Source of the DNA: an uncultured Campylobacter sp.
GTDB lineage: Bacteria; Campylobacterota; Campylobacteria; Campylobacterales; Campylobacteraceae
Assembly (NCBI GenBank): GCA_934728065.1
Contig: CAKVDW010000005.1
Coordinates: 1 to 64,000, forward strand
Direction of reading: 5' to 3'
DNA length: 64,000 nucleotides
Positions 7,385 through 16,063 of this stretch are shown here, one piece after another. The notes under the pieces are model-generated. The model made no database searches, was not told the DNA's origin, and saw only the letters and a list, made by a program, of their open reading frames with translations. A program made the translations under genes and the position numbers. The first letter of the stretch is position 1; each line of letters starts with the position of its first letter.

Positions 7385-9235
7385 CTATTTTAAGCAAATT
7401 TTCGCCTTGTAATACTCAAATTTTCCACTTTCATCAATTTCATTTCCTATCTTTTCATAAAGTTCATAGTAAAATTTGACAAAATTTTTACATTTTTCTT
7501 GTTTGGGCAAGAAAATTTCATTTTCAAAGAGGCAAAACTGCTCTAAAAATTCCTTTGCATCCTTTTTATCACTGTAATGCTTGGCAAGCGAAAAATAAGT
7601 TTTTAAAACAACTTTTTTCCATTCTTCATAAGCTTTTTTGCTGAAATTAACGCTTAAGTGCTGGTTTTTAAAGTCCAAAACCCCGCTTTCAAAAAGCAAA
7701 TGCAAATGAATAAGCCCTTCTGTATAATAAGGCTTTACTTCCTCAACCCTCTGCCAAGCTATAAGCGTAACGGCTCGCTTTATAAGCTCGTGAAAAACGG
7801 GCATTATAAGTTCTTTTTCTTCGTGCAAGAAAAAATTTACTAATCCACCCGTTGTGGCTTTAAATTCCTCTATATTCTTAAAAACTCCACTTTCGTTCAT
7901 CAGCTTTTCACTATTTTTAGCAATGAAAAATATATGTCCAAATTCGTGTCCTATGGTCGAAACCTCATAAACTTTTTTCCAAATTTTTTCCTTGCAAAAT
8001 AAAATTTCTCTTCCATAATCTAAAAATTCCTCCTCAAAAATCTCACTTGCTAGTCTCATAAAAGGCTTTGTCTTGGCGTTTTCATAAACGAAATTTAAAA
8101 AAGCAAAGATTTTTTTGCCAGCTCTTGCACTTACAAATTCATCATTTGGCACAACTTGAGCTGAAAAAAGTCCGTTAAGCTCAGCACCGTAATAAAGCAT
8201 AGGCATACATATATAAAGCTGAGTTTTGTTAAGATTATCAAGCACTTCTTGGTGCAAATTTCTATCCTTAAGTTCTATTTCATTACACACAAATTCAAAG
8301 CTTTCTTTGATTTGAGCGTTAAAACTTTGCTTGTTAAACTCGCTTTCATCATTAAGACGAAGGTCCCACTCCAAAGCAACAGCGTGTGTATAACTGTCCT
8401 CATAATACTCCAAAGGATGTCCTACTTGTAAGGGTGATTTTACTTTAAGCCAAGCAAATTCAGCCTCTTGCCATCTTTGAATGACCTTATCATTGTCTTT
8501 TTCGCAAAAAGCAAGTTGAAGCTTTTTTAAATACTCTATATAAGCAAAATGCTCATCTTTCTTTGCTGTTTTTTCAAGCATTTCAAGCATTTCATCAAAG
8601 GCTTTTTTTAATTTTAAAACCTCTTTTTCAAAAACTAAAGCATAGGGTAAAAATTTCCATTTCCCATCAAGGCGAATTAAAGCCCCATAACTTCGCTCGC
8701 AAATTTCATCATTTGAATCTTTTTGATAAAGTTGATGAGTCCTTAAAAAAGCCAAAGCCTCATCTAAATTTGCAAATTCTTTTGCTAAAGCAGGATTGTT
8801 TGTTTCTATAATGTGCTTGGTCCAAGTTTTTGCAAATTCATTCATAACAAGCCCTATATTATGTATGCCTTTTACAAGTTCGAGGAAAAAATCTTCTAAA
8901 AGCTTGTTTTTTTCTATTTCTTTTATGAGCGCTTTGTGTTCTTTTTCATAAAATTTTCTTACCTCATCATAAATTTGATGCTTTAAATGGATAATTTTTT
9001 CTTGAGAAAAACCAGCTTTTTTAAATTCCTCAACCAAATTTTCTTCTTTTAAATCAACAAATCTTCTTAAAATAGCCAAAATAGCCGCTTTATCCTGTTT
9101 TAAGGTGCTTATATTGAAAGCGTTTAAAAGTTCGTCTTTTAAAACGCTTGTCTGTAAGACTTCTTCATAGAGTGTGTTTATTTTTGCTTTTCGTTTTTTT
9201 ACAAGTTGGGCAAGTTCTTTAAAATTATTTGACAT
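7385..9235 (-). CDS. ciaB: Campylobacter invasion antigen B
   Basis: A 616-residue protein close in length and position to C. jejuni CiaB (Cj0914c), which is reported to be exported through the flagellar secretion apparatus and to affect invasion. It has no signal peptide and no clear membrane segment. The first 120 residues are strongly helical and charged. A zinc-peptidase signature, HEFGH at residues 430-434, lies in a hydrophobic setting (STIGHEFGHIFFIAK), and an acidic pair in NIEEFKATTGG follows 22-23 residues later as a possible third ligand. The peptidase reading is mine from the motif. The gene is single and divergent from the thioesterase gene at 9295. Confidence 0.9.
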   Translation of the reverse strand: MSNNFKELAQLVKKRKAKINTLYEEVLQTSVLKDELLNAFNISTLKQDKAAILAILRRFVDLKEENLVEEFKKAGFSQEKIIHLKHQIYDEVRKFYEKEHKALIKEIEKNKLLEDFFLELVKGIHNIGLVMNEFAKTWTKHIIETNNPALAKEFANLDEALAFLRTHQLYQKDSNDEICERSYGALIRLDGKWKFLPYALVFEKEVLKLKKAFDEMLEMLEKTAKKDEHFAYIEYLKKLQLAFCEKDNDKVIQRWQEAEFAWLKVKSPLQVGHPLEYYEDSYTHAVALEWDLRLNDESEFNKQSFNAQIKESFEFVCNEIELKDRNLHQEVLDNLNKTQLYICMPMLYYGAELNGLFSAQVVPNDEFVSARAGKKIFAFLNFVYENAKTKPFMRLASEIFEEEFLDYGREILFCKEKIWKKVYEVSTIGHEFGHIFFIAKNSEKLMNESGVFKNIEEFKATTGGLVNFFLHEEKELIMPVFHELIKRAVTLIAWQRVEEVKPYYTEGLIHLHLLFESGVLDFKNQHLSVNFSKKAYEEWKKVVLKTYFSLAKHYSDKKDAKEFLEQFCLFENEIFLPKQEKCKNFVKFYYELYEKIGNEIDESGKFEYYKAKICLK

Positions 9236-9263
9236 TTTTATTCCTTTATTTTTGAAAATTCAT

Positions 9264-9269
9264 TATAAT
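9264..9269 (+). promoter_or_regulatory. -10 box for the tandem thioesterase genes
   Basis: TATAAT 25 bases upstream of the ATG at 9295, with an AAGGAG ribosome binding site between. It lies in the 59-base gap between ciaB and the divergent thioesterase gene. Confidence 0.6.
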
Positions 9270-9294
9270 TTATTTTAAGAAACAAGGAGTAAAA

Positions 9295-9732
9295 ATGGTC
9301 GATAAAGAAGCAATAAAAAAGGTTGCTGTAAAAGATATGGGCGAACCAAAACTTAAAATTATCGCTATGCCAAGCAACACAAACCCAGCAGGTAATGTAT
9401 TTGGTGGCTGGATTATGTCTCAAATGGACTTAGCTGGAGGTATAGCCGCAAGAGAACTTGCAACTGAAGGAGTTGTAACTGTGGCTATGGATAAGGTAGT
9501 ATTTAAAGAGCCTGTTTTTGTGGGCGATGTTTTATGTTGCTATGCTAAAATCATCGAGGTAGGAAACAGTTCTGTGGTCGTTCAAGTCGAAGTTGTGGTT
9601 AATAGAATGAGCAAAGACGGCTCTACACAGCATATCCTTGCAAGTTCAGCCATCTTAACCTTTGTTAGCGTGAGCAAAGAAGGACGCAAAAAGCCCATAG
9701 AAAATGCGCTTAAAAAACTTCACGGATTTTAA
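9295..9732 (+). CDS. acyl-CoA thioesterase, hotdog fold (YciA-like)
   Basis: A 145-residue single-hotdog enzyme that should hydrolyse acyl-CoA. It has the family signature MPSNTNPAGNVFGGW followed by SQMDLAGG, in which the Asn/Gly-Gly and Asp are the catalytic-site residues of YciA-type thioesterases. It matches C. jejuni Cj0915. The next gene begins one base after its stop and encodes a divergent paralogue. Confidence 0.87.
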   Translation: MVDKEAIKKVAVKDMGEPKLKIIAMPSNTNPAGNVFGGWIMSQMDLAGGIAARELATEGVVTVAMDKVVFKEPVFVGDVLCCYAKIIEVGNSSVVVQVEVVVNRMSKDGSTQHILASSAILTFVSVSKEGRKKPIENALKKLHGF

Positions 9733-9733
9733 A

Positions 9734-10129
9734 ATGAAAGATGCAGCAATTAAAACTATCGCTATGCCAAGTGATTTGGATAAAGAAGGTAAGATTAGCC
9801 CCAGCTTTATACTTTGTCAGCTTGATTTGGCTGCTGGTGTAGCGGTTAAAGAACTTACAGGTCAAAGAAGTGTAACCATTGCTATGGATAAAATTTGTTT
9901 CAAAGAGCCTATTTTGGTGGGCGATTATGTGCTTTGCTATGCTGAAATTTCAAAACTTGGCAAAAGCTCCATAGGTTTAAATTTGCGAATAGACCTTAAA
10001 AGGCTTGATGAAAACGGCTTTAGTCTTAGAAAAGAGGTTGTAAGTGCTGAAGCTACATTTGTGAGCCTTGACAAAGATGGCAAAAAAATCTCACTTGAAG
10101 AGTTTCGCTCACAGTGTGAGTTAAAATAA
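9734..10129 (+). CDS. second hotdog thioesterase-like protein, tandem paralogue
   Basis: A 131-residue protein clearly related to the preceding gene product: IAMPSD, CQLDLAAGVAVKELT, VTIAMDKICFKEPILVGDYVLCYAEI line up almost one to one. I chose the ATG at 9734, just past the previous stop, because the homology begins there; an in-frame start at 9704 would overlap the first gene. It keeps the active-site Asp but has lost the Asn and the FGG of the catalytic motif (the matching stretch reads GKISPSF). It may be inactive or a heteromeric partner of the first. The pair shares a promoter. Confidence 0.75.
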   Translation: MKDAAIKTIAMPSDLDKEGKISPSFILCQLDLAAGVAVKELTGQRSVTIAMDKICFKEPILVGDYVLCYAEISKLGKSSIGLNLRIDLKRLDENGFSLRKEVVSAEATFVSLDKDGKKISLEEFRSQCELK

Positions 10130-10219
10130 ATCAGCATATAAATTCATTTTGCATTTTGGTGTAAAAAGATATTTTATAATATAAGAAAAAGCGCAAAATG
10201 GCACTTTGGCAAGACAAAC

Positions 10220-11149
10220 TCACACAAACAGCGAATTCACGCTTTCATTATGATACACTCGGCGGATAACCTCAGCAAAAATCGGTGCTACGCTTAAAAC
10301 CTTAATAAATTCGCTTTGCCGTTTAAGCGGTATGGTGTCCGTTACGACAAGTTCATCTAAAGCTCCGCTTTCCACGCGCTCATACGCTGGACCACTCAGC
10401 ACAGCGTGCGTGCAACAAGCTATAACAGATTTAGCGCCTTTATCCTTGAAAACTTCGGCAGCCTTAACGATAGTGCCAGCCGTATCAACTATATCATCGA
10501 CCAATATCACTTCCTTGCCCGCCACATCGCCGATGACATTCATCACTTCGCTTTCGTTTGCCTTTTCGCGCCGTTTATCCACGATAACAATGTCAAGCCC
10601 TAAATGTTTTGCCACACTTCTAGCCCTTGCTATACCACCTATATCAGGGCTTGCGATGATGGGATTTTTGTATTTTTTTCTTTGTATATAGTCGTTAAAG
10701 ACTATGCTACCGTAAAGATTATCCACAGGCACATCAAAAAAGCCTTGAATTTGCCCAGCGTGCAAGTCTATGGTAGCTACTCTGTCAATGCCTGCCGTTT
10801 CCATAAGGTTTGCTACAAGCTTAGCTGTAATAGGCACTCTTGGTGTAGCTTTTCTGTCTTGTCTAGCATAACCAAAATACGGCATTATCGCTGTTATGGA
10901 ATTTGCACTACTGCGGCGAAGCGCATCTGTGAGGATTAAAAGCTCCATAAGATTGTCGTTTGTTGGCACACAGGTGCTTTGAATGATAAAAACATCCTTG
11001 CCACGCACACTCTCATCGATTTGAACACTGATTTCACCATCGCTAAACCTTTTAATACCAGCATTTGAAAGCGGTAGAGAAAGATATTTAGAAATGCTTT
11101 TAGCAAATTCTATATTTGCAGAACCTGAAAAAATTTTATAACCACGCAT
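10220..11149 (-). CDS. prs: ribose-phosphate pyrophosphokinase
   Basis: Makes PRPP from ribose 5-phosphate and ATP for nucleotide, histidine and tryptophan synthesis. The 309-residue protein has the ATP site YFGYARQDRK, the flexible PRPP-binding signature around IDLHAGQIQGFFD, and the ribose-phosphate loop VDDIVDTAGTI. It corresponds to C. jejuni prsA (Cj0918c). Here it lies 12 bases downstream of cheR; the C. jejuni genes that I remember in between (Cj0919c-Cj0922c) are absent. Confidence 0.95.
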   Translation of the reverse strand: MRGYKIFSGSANIEFAKSISKYLSLPLSNAGIKRFSDGEISVQIDESVRGKDVFIIQSTCVPTNDNLMELLILTDALRRSSANSITAIMPYFGYARQDRKATPRVPITAKLVANLMETAGIDRVATIDLHAGQIQGFFDVPVDNLYGSIVFNDYIQRKKYKNPIIASPDIGGIARARSVAKHLGLDIVIVDKRREKANESEVMNVIGDVAGKEVILVDDIVDTAGTIVKAAEVFKDKGAKSVIACCTHAVLSGPAYERVESGALDELVVTDTIPLKRQSEFIKVLSVAPIFAEVIRRVYHNESVNSLFV

Positions 11150-11161
11150 AAGATAACCTCT

Positions 11162-11959
11162 TTAAATTTCGTTTCTTTGGTAATAAGTTGCTCCATTTTG
11201 TGCAAAAACCTTATTAAAGTAAGGGTTTTCAGCAGGAACTAAATCTGAATTCCCAACATACAGCCTACATTCTTTGTTAGAAATTCTATGAAATCTCTCT
11301 AAAAGCTTTAATCTTGATTCATAATCAAAATAAATCATCATATTTCTAGACAGTATAATATCAAATTTTCCCAAATTTAAAAACTTGCTCTCAAAAACAT
11401 TGCAAAGTTCAAATCTACAACGACAAAGCTCTTGTTTTTTTACCTCATAAATGTCATTTTCACGGATAAAATAACGCAACTTCTCGCTTTCTCCAAGCCT
11501 GCTTAAACTTCTGCCTGTGTATTTGGCAACTTTAGCCTTTTCTATGGCTTTTTCGTTGATGTCAATGCCTGTTATGTGAGCATTTTTAACAGAATTTAAG
11601 GCTAAAAGTATAGCAAAAGAATACACTTCCTCGCCACTTGAACAAGGTGCGCTTAAAACACTTGTTGGCTTATCAAGGCTTTTTAAATAATAAACAACTT
11701 GTTTGAGCTGTGGCAACTCTCTATAAAAGTAGGTTTCATTTACTGTGATAAAATTTAAGGTTTCTTGTTGGATACTTTTATCTCGCACAAGTTTGCATAA
11801 AAAGCTTTTAAAATCATCTATACCAAGCTTTCTTAAAAAAATATCAAATTTACTTTCTAAAAAATTTTGTTTTTCGGCTAAATTTACTCCACACATATCA
11901 TTAATGATTTTTACAAACTCCATAAAATCAGCATTACTTGGCACAATCTTACTTGCCAT
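11162..11959 (-). CDS. cheR: chemotaxis protein methyltransferase
   Basis: Transfers methyl groups from S-adenosylmethionine to glutamates of chemoreceptors. The 265-residue protein has the CheR N-terminal helical domain, then the SAM-binding SAPCSSGEEVYSFA with GIDINEKAIEKA, and a C-terminal SRNMMIYFD segment. I chose the ATG at 11959 because AAAGGA lies eight bases upstream; an in-frame start at 11977 is less likely. It overlaps the end of cheB by 11 bases, so the two adaptation enzymes are coupled. It corresponds to Cj0923c. Confidence 0.92.
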   Translation of the reverse strand: MASKIVPSNADFMEFVKIINDMCGVNLAEKQNFLESKFDIFLRKLGIDDFKSFLCKLVRDKSIQQETLNFITVNETYFYRELPQLKQVVYYLKSLDKPTSVLSAPCSSGEEVYSFAILLALNSVKNAHITGIDINEKAIEKAKVAKYTGRSLSRLGESEKLRYFIRENDIYEVKKQELCRCRFELCNVFESKFLNLGKFDIILSRNMMIYFDYESRLKLLERFHRISNKECRLYVGNSDLVPAENPYFNKVFAQNGATYYQRNEI

Positions 11960-12518
11960 TATCTTGTCCTTTAACAAATTTAATAATTTCCGTTTTTATC
12001 CCAGCTAAACCCATTTGTTTGAGTTTTGGATTAAGCTCTTTAGCCCTTTTTGGCATACCATACACAACGCAATCAGCCTCACTTTCGCCCAAGCACTCCG
12101 CTCCAGCATTGTAAAGTTCAAACAAGCCCTTCGCGCCATCATCGCCCATACCTGTTAAAAGTATGGCTAATATGTTATTTGTTTTAGCTATATGCGTGGC
12201 TGAGCTAAAAAGCAAATTAACATTTGGGTTAAAAACTGTTCTTTCTTGGCTGAAATTTAAAGTAGGATTTAAACTGCCATCAAAAACGGTATTTTGACGA
12301 CAAACAAAAATTTTATTCCTCACTAAGGCTTCTTTGTCATCAGCCAAAACAACCTCAGCTAAGGCTTCTTGATTAAACTGCCTAACATAATTTGGCAAAA
12401 AACTTGCTCCCATATGCTGGGCTACTACTGCACAGCAATGTTTCATATCTATATCTTGGAGTAAAAATTTTACCTGATTTGGACCGCCTGTTGATGAGCC
12501 TATAAGCACGATATTCAT
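11949..12518 (-). CDS. cheB: chemoreceptor glutamate methylesterase without receiver domain
   Basis: Removes methyl groups from chemoreceptors (and deamidates glutamines). The 189-residue protein is only the catalytic domain: GSSTGGPN carries the serine, VVAQHMGASFLP the histidine and LLTGMGDDGAKGL the aspartate. The phospho-receiver domain of E. coli CheB is missing, as in C. jejuni (Cj0924c), so activity cannot be set by CheA phosphorylation in the usual way. I chose the ATG at 12518, where an AAGGA site is present and the domain begins; the longer frame to 12578 has no homology. Confidence 0.92.
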   Translation of the reverse strand: MNIVLIGSSTGGPNQVKFLLQDIDMKHCCAVVAQHMGASFLPNYVRQFNQEALAEVVLADDKEALVRNKIFVCRQNTVFDGSLNPTLNFSQERTVFNPNVNLLFSSATHIAKTNNILAILLTGMGDDGAKGLFELYNAGAECLGESEADCVVYGMPKRAKELNPKLKQMGLAGIKTEIIKFVKGQDNGK

Positions 12519-12684
12519 TACAATAGTTTCCTTGTAGCATACAAAATCGTAATTTAAAACCACAATTTTACCACACAATTTTTATATTTTTTCTTAAATT
12601 TTCGAATTTATCATTATAAAACAAAAGCTTTTTAACTTTATTATGCTAAAATTAGACTTTTAAAACGAAATTTTGGGAAGGCTA

Positions 12685-13137
12685 ATGCTAAGAAAAAAAA
12701 TATACATAGCAAGCGACCACGCTGGATATGAACTTAAAACAAAACTTTGCGCTTTTTTTGAGTCGGAAAATCTTTCTTATGATGACCTTGGTGTGCATAC
12801 AAATCAATGTTGTGATTATGCTGATTATGCTCACGAGCTTGCCTCTAAGATAGATGATGATAGCTTTGGTGTGCTTGTTTGTGGCTCTGGTATAGGTGTG
12901 AGTATAGCAGCAAACAGACACAGTGGCATTCGCTGTGCCTTATGCAGTGAAACGCTAAGCGCAAAACTTGCACGAAAACACAATGATGCGAATGTTATAG
13001 CACTTGGCGGGCGTTTAATAGGTGCTGATTTGGCTGTGGATATTGTAAATGAGTTTATCAACACAAATTTTGAAGGTGGTAGGCATTTACAAAGAATTTC
13101 AAAAATTGAGGTGGATAAATGTTTACAGATTGGTTGA
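12685..13137 (+). CDS. rpiB: ribose-5-phosphate isomerase B
   Basis: Interconverts ribose 5-phosphate and ribulose 5-phosphate. The 150-residue RpiB/LacA-family protein shows SDHAGYELK, the CDYADYAH segment and the GSGIGVSIAANR loop. The ATG at 12685 follows GGGAAGG; a TTG four codons upstream is possible but unlikely. It corresponds to Cj0925 and overlaps the next gene by 19 bases, starting a run of tightly packed genes through ychF. Confidence 0.92.
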   Translation: MLRKKIYIASDHAGYELKTKLCAFFESENLSYDDLGVHTNQCCDYADYAHELASKIDDDSFGVLVCGSGIGVSIAANRHSGIRCALCSETLSAKLARKHNDANVIALGGRLIGADLAVDIVNEFINTNFEGGRHLQRISKIEVDKCLQIG

Positions 13138-13451
13138 TTTTAACCATACTTATTTGCTTGTGTCTTTATTTGATAGTAATGCTTTTGTATTACAAAACCT
13201 TACTCACCAAAGAAAAAAATTCAAAAGATTTTATCAAAAATAACCTTGATGATACAGAAATCATTATACGAAAACTTCAGGTCCAGCTTCAAAGAAGTCT
13301 TGGAAATATTGACATTTTAACCGAAGAGCTTAACAAAATCAAAAGCGACTTAACCTCTTTAAGAACAAGAAATTCACAGTATAGACTAGAAAATGATAAA
13401 CTCAGACAAAGAATCAAAGAACTTGAAGCGAAGATTGAGGCACTGTTATGA
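13119..13451 (+). CDS. small membrane-anchored coiled-coil protein, unknown function
   Basis: A 110-residue protein with one N-terminal transmembrane helix (about residues 5-26, [19 protein letters not shown]) followed by a charged helical tail with heptad-like spacing from about residue 45 to the end, so a probable coiled coil facing the cytoplasm. It overlaps rpiB upstream and apt downstream (ATGA) and matches C. jejuni Cj0926 by position. No function is evident; the layout resembles small division- or scaffold-type proteins, but this is only a resemblance in shape. Confidence 0.8.
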   Translation: MFTDWLILTILICLCLYLIVMLLYYKTLLTKEKNSKDFIKNNLDDTEIIIRKLQVQLQRSLGNIDILTEELNKIKSDLTSLRTRNSQYRLENDKLRQRIKELEAKIEALL

Positions 13452-14002
13452 TAAAAGCGAATTTAAACCAAGAAGAAAAAGAGTATCTTAGTAGCAAAAT
13501 CAGAAGTATTGCTGATTTTCCAAAACAAGGCATAATGTTTAGAGACATTACCACCTTGCTTAACGATAAAGAAGCATTGATATTTTTGCTTGAACATTTT
13601 GAAGAAAGATATGCTGATATGGAGCTTGACTTCATCGCAGGCACGGAAAGCAGAGGCTTTATCTTTGCAGCTATGCTTTGTGCGAAACTTGAATTGCCCT
13701 TTGTGCCTATTAGAAAGCCTAAAAAACTGCCAGCACCAACATTTTCTCAAAACTACGCTTTAGAATACGGCACTGATAGTGTAGAAATTCATCAAGATGC
13801 CTTTTGTGGAACAAAAGATGCAAGAGTTTTGCTTGTCGATGATTTAATCGCCACAGGCGGCACGGCACTTGCAAGCTATGAGCTTATTAAAAAGGCAAAA
13901 GCTCAATGCGTAGAAGCGTGTTTTTTAATCAACTTAAAAGATTTGGGTGGAGCAAAAAGGCTTGGTAATTTTACTTCAGTATATAGTGTTTTAGAGTTTT
14001 GA
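13448..14002 (+). CDS. apt: adenine phosphoribosyltransferase
   Basis: Salvages adenine to AMP using PRPP. The 184-residue protein has [18 protein letters not shown], the adenine-binding ESRGFIF, and the PRPP loop [17 protein letters not shown]. Its ATG overlaps the preceding stop by four bases. It corresponds to Cj0927. Confidence 0.95.
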   Translation: MIKANLNQEEKEYLSSKIRSIADFPKQGIMFRDITTLLNDKEALIFLLEHFEERYADMELDFIAGTESRGFIFAAMLCAKLELPFVPIRKPKKLPAPTFSQNYALEYGTDSVEIHQDAFCGTKDARVLLVDDLIATGGTALASYELIKKAKAQCVEACFLINLKDLGGAKRLGNFTSVYSVLEF

Positions 14003-14003
14003 T

Positions 14004-14615
14004 ATGGGTTTAGATGAAACTTTAAAGGGGATTTTATACGATTATCAGCACCTTGCTTATATCATCATCTTTCTTTGGTGTATTTTAGAGGGCGAATTAG
14101 CCTTGCTTTTGGGCGGAATTTTTGCGCACGAAGGGCATGTGAATTTAGGTTTAATCATCTTTGTAGCAGGACTTGGCGGCTTTGTTGGAGACCAAATTTA
14201 CTTTTACATAGGACGATATAATAAAAAATACATACAAAAAAAGCTTAAAACACAGCGGAGGAAATTTGCTGTGGCTCACTTGCTTTTGCAAAAATTTGGC
14301 TGGATGATAATCTTTATACAACGCTATATGTATGGCTTTCGCACGGTAATACCGATGAGTATAGGCATTACAAGATATGATGCAAAAAAATTTGCCATCA
14401 TCAACTTGCTTTCTGCTTGGATTTGGGCGGCTATAACCATACTTTTGGCGTGGTATTTTGGGCAAGAAATTTGGGCTTTTGTTAAATGGGCTGAGGAGCA
14501 TTGGTATTTGGCTGCGCTTTTGATTGCAAGCTTTTTAAGCCTTGTTATCTTTGGCTTTAAACAAATGGAAAGAAGCATACTTAAGAAAAGAAACATCAAA
14601 AAGGACACACAATGA
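14004..14615 (+). CDS. DedA/SNARE-associated family inner membrane protein
   Basis: A 203-residue inner-membrane protein of the DedA family. It has the family pattern of an acidic membrane residue near the first helix (FLWCILEGELALLLGG), the GGFVGDQIYFYIGR turn and the QRYMYGFRTVIPMSIG loop, with further helices to about residue 190. Some DedA proteins flip undecaprenyl phosphate or phosphatidylethanolamine; the substrate here cannot be told from the sequence. It starts one base after apt and overlaps pepA by four bases. It corresponds to Cj0928. Confidence 0.88.
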   Translation: MGLDETLKGILYDYQHLAYIIIFLWCILEGELALLLGGIFAHEGHVNLGLIIFVAGLGGFVGDQIYFYIGRYNKKYIQKKLKTQRRKFAVAHLLLQKFGWMIIFIQRYMYGFRTVIPMSIGITRYDAKKFAIINLLSAWIWAAITILLAWYFGQEIWAFVKWAEEHWYLAALLIASFLSLVIFGFKQMERSILKKRNIKKDTQ

Positions 14616-16063
14616 AATTTGAATTTTGTTCTAAAAACATCAAGGAACTTGAAGCGGATTTTGAACTTGTTTTCGTGCAAGATAAAAAGCTGGGTGATTT
14701 TAAAGACGCTAAGGCTTTTTTTGAGCTTAATGAGTATAAGGGCGAGGGTTTATGTCTTGATTTGGCTAAAAAAAGGCTTTTTATAGGACTTAAAAGCCTT
14801 GATTATGAAGATTTGAGACTCGCCTTTTTTAACGCTTATAAAAGCCTTTGTAAGCTCAATGTTAAAAGCATTAAAACGCCTAGTGTTTTAGGAGAATGCG
14901 TAATGATGAGCTTTTCATCTTTGGTGCAGGGCTTTTTATTTGGTGCTTATGGGTTTGACAAATATAAGGCTGAGAAAAAAACTCCAAAAATAGCCAAAAT
15001 TCTCATCTCAAGCCAAGAATTAAATGGGAAAAAATTTAATATCTCAGAGGCAAAACTAGGACTTGAACTTGGCGAGATACTTGGGAGTGCCACGAATTTC
15101 ACAAAGGACATTGTCAATGAAATTCCATTCACCTACACCCCGCTTAAAATGGCAGAAGATGCCTTAAATTTAGCCAAAAAAGACAAAAACATAAAATGCA
15201 AAATTTATGATGAGAAATTTTTAGAAAAAGAAAAAATGAACGCCTTTTTAGCGGTAAATCGCGCTTCTGCTCACCCTCCACGCCTTATTCATTTAAGCTA
15301 TAAGCCCAAAAACGCTAAAAAACGCGTTGTTTTTGTAGGCAAGGGGCTTACTTATGACAGCGGCGGGCTGAGCTTAAAACCGAGTGATTATATGCTTACG
15401 ATGAAGGCTGATAAAAGCGGTGCGGCGGCGGCTATGGGGATTATCAAGGCTGTAAGTGAGCTGAATTTACCCTTTGAAGTGCATAGCGTGCTTGGAGCTA
15501 CCGAAAATATGATAGGCGGCAACGCTTATAAGCCCGATGATGTGCTTATTTCACGCGAGGGCGTAAGCATTGAGGTGCGAAATACCGATGCGGAGGGGCG
15601 TTTGGTGCTTGCTGATTGCTTATCTTTTGCGCAGGATTTAAAGCCAGACTTACTCATCGATATGGCAACCCTTACAGGTGCTTGCGTGGTAGGGCTTGGC
15701 GAATACACAAGCGGCATTATGGGCAACAACGAGAATTTACAAGATGAATTTTACAAAGCAAGCAAAAAAAGTGGCGAATACACCTGCGTTTTGCACTTTA
15801 ACCCGCATTTAAAAGAGTTGATTAAATCAAACATAGCCGACATAAGCAACACGAGTTCAAGCCGTTATGGCGGGGCTTTGACGGCTGGGCTTTTTTTAGA
15901 ACGCTTTATCCGCAAAGAGTATAAGGACAAATGGCTACACCTTGACATAGCAGGACCTGCGTATGTGGAAAAGGCTTGGGGTTATACGAATTTTGGCGCA
16001 AGCGGTGCGGGCGTGCGAATGTGCGTGGCGTATCTAATGAGTCTAGCAAGGAAGGGCAAATGA
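14612..16063 (+). CDS. pepA: leucyl (cytosol) aminopeptidase, M17 family
   Basis: A hexameric dimetal aminopeptidase (483 residues). Its metal-binding and catalytic segments are GKGLTYDSGGLSLKP, MKADKSGAAA and the family signature NTDAEGRLVLADCL. The N-terminal third is the variable domain. It corresponds to Cj0929. Start overlaps the DedA-family stop (ATGA) and its own stop overlaps the ATG of ychF, so the three are one transcript. Confidence 0.95.
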   Translation: MKFEFCSKNIKELEADFELVFVQDKKLGDFKDAKAFFELNEYKGEGLCLDLAKKRLFIGLKSLDYEDLRLAFFNAYKSLCKLNVKSIKTPSVLGECVMMSFSSLVQGFLFGAYGFDKYKAEKKTPKIAKILISSQELNGKKFNISEAKLGLELGEILGSATNFTKDIVNEIPFTYTPLKMAEDALNLAKKDKNIKCKIYDEKFLEKEKMNAFLAVNRASAHPPRLIHLSYKPKNAKKRVVFVGKGLTYDSGGLSLKPSDYMLTMKADKSGAAAAMGIIKAVSELNLPFEVHSVLGATENMIGGNAYKPDDVLISREGVSIEVRNTDAEGRLVLADCLSFAQDLKPDLLIDMATLTGACVVGLGEYTSGIMGNNENLQDEFYKASKKSGEYTCVLHFNPHLKELIKSNIADISNTSSSRYGGALTAGLFLERFIRKEYKDKWLHLDIAGPAYVEKAWGYTNFGASGAGVRMCVAYLMSLARKGK

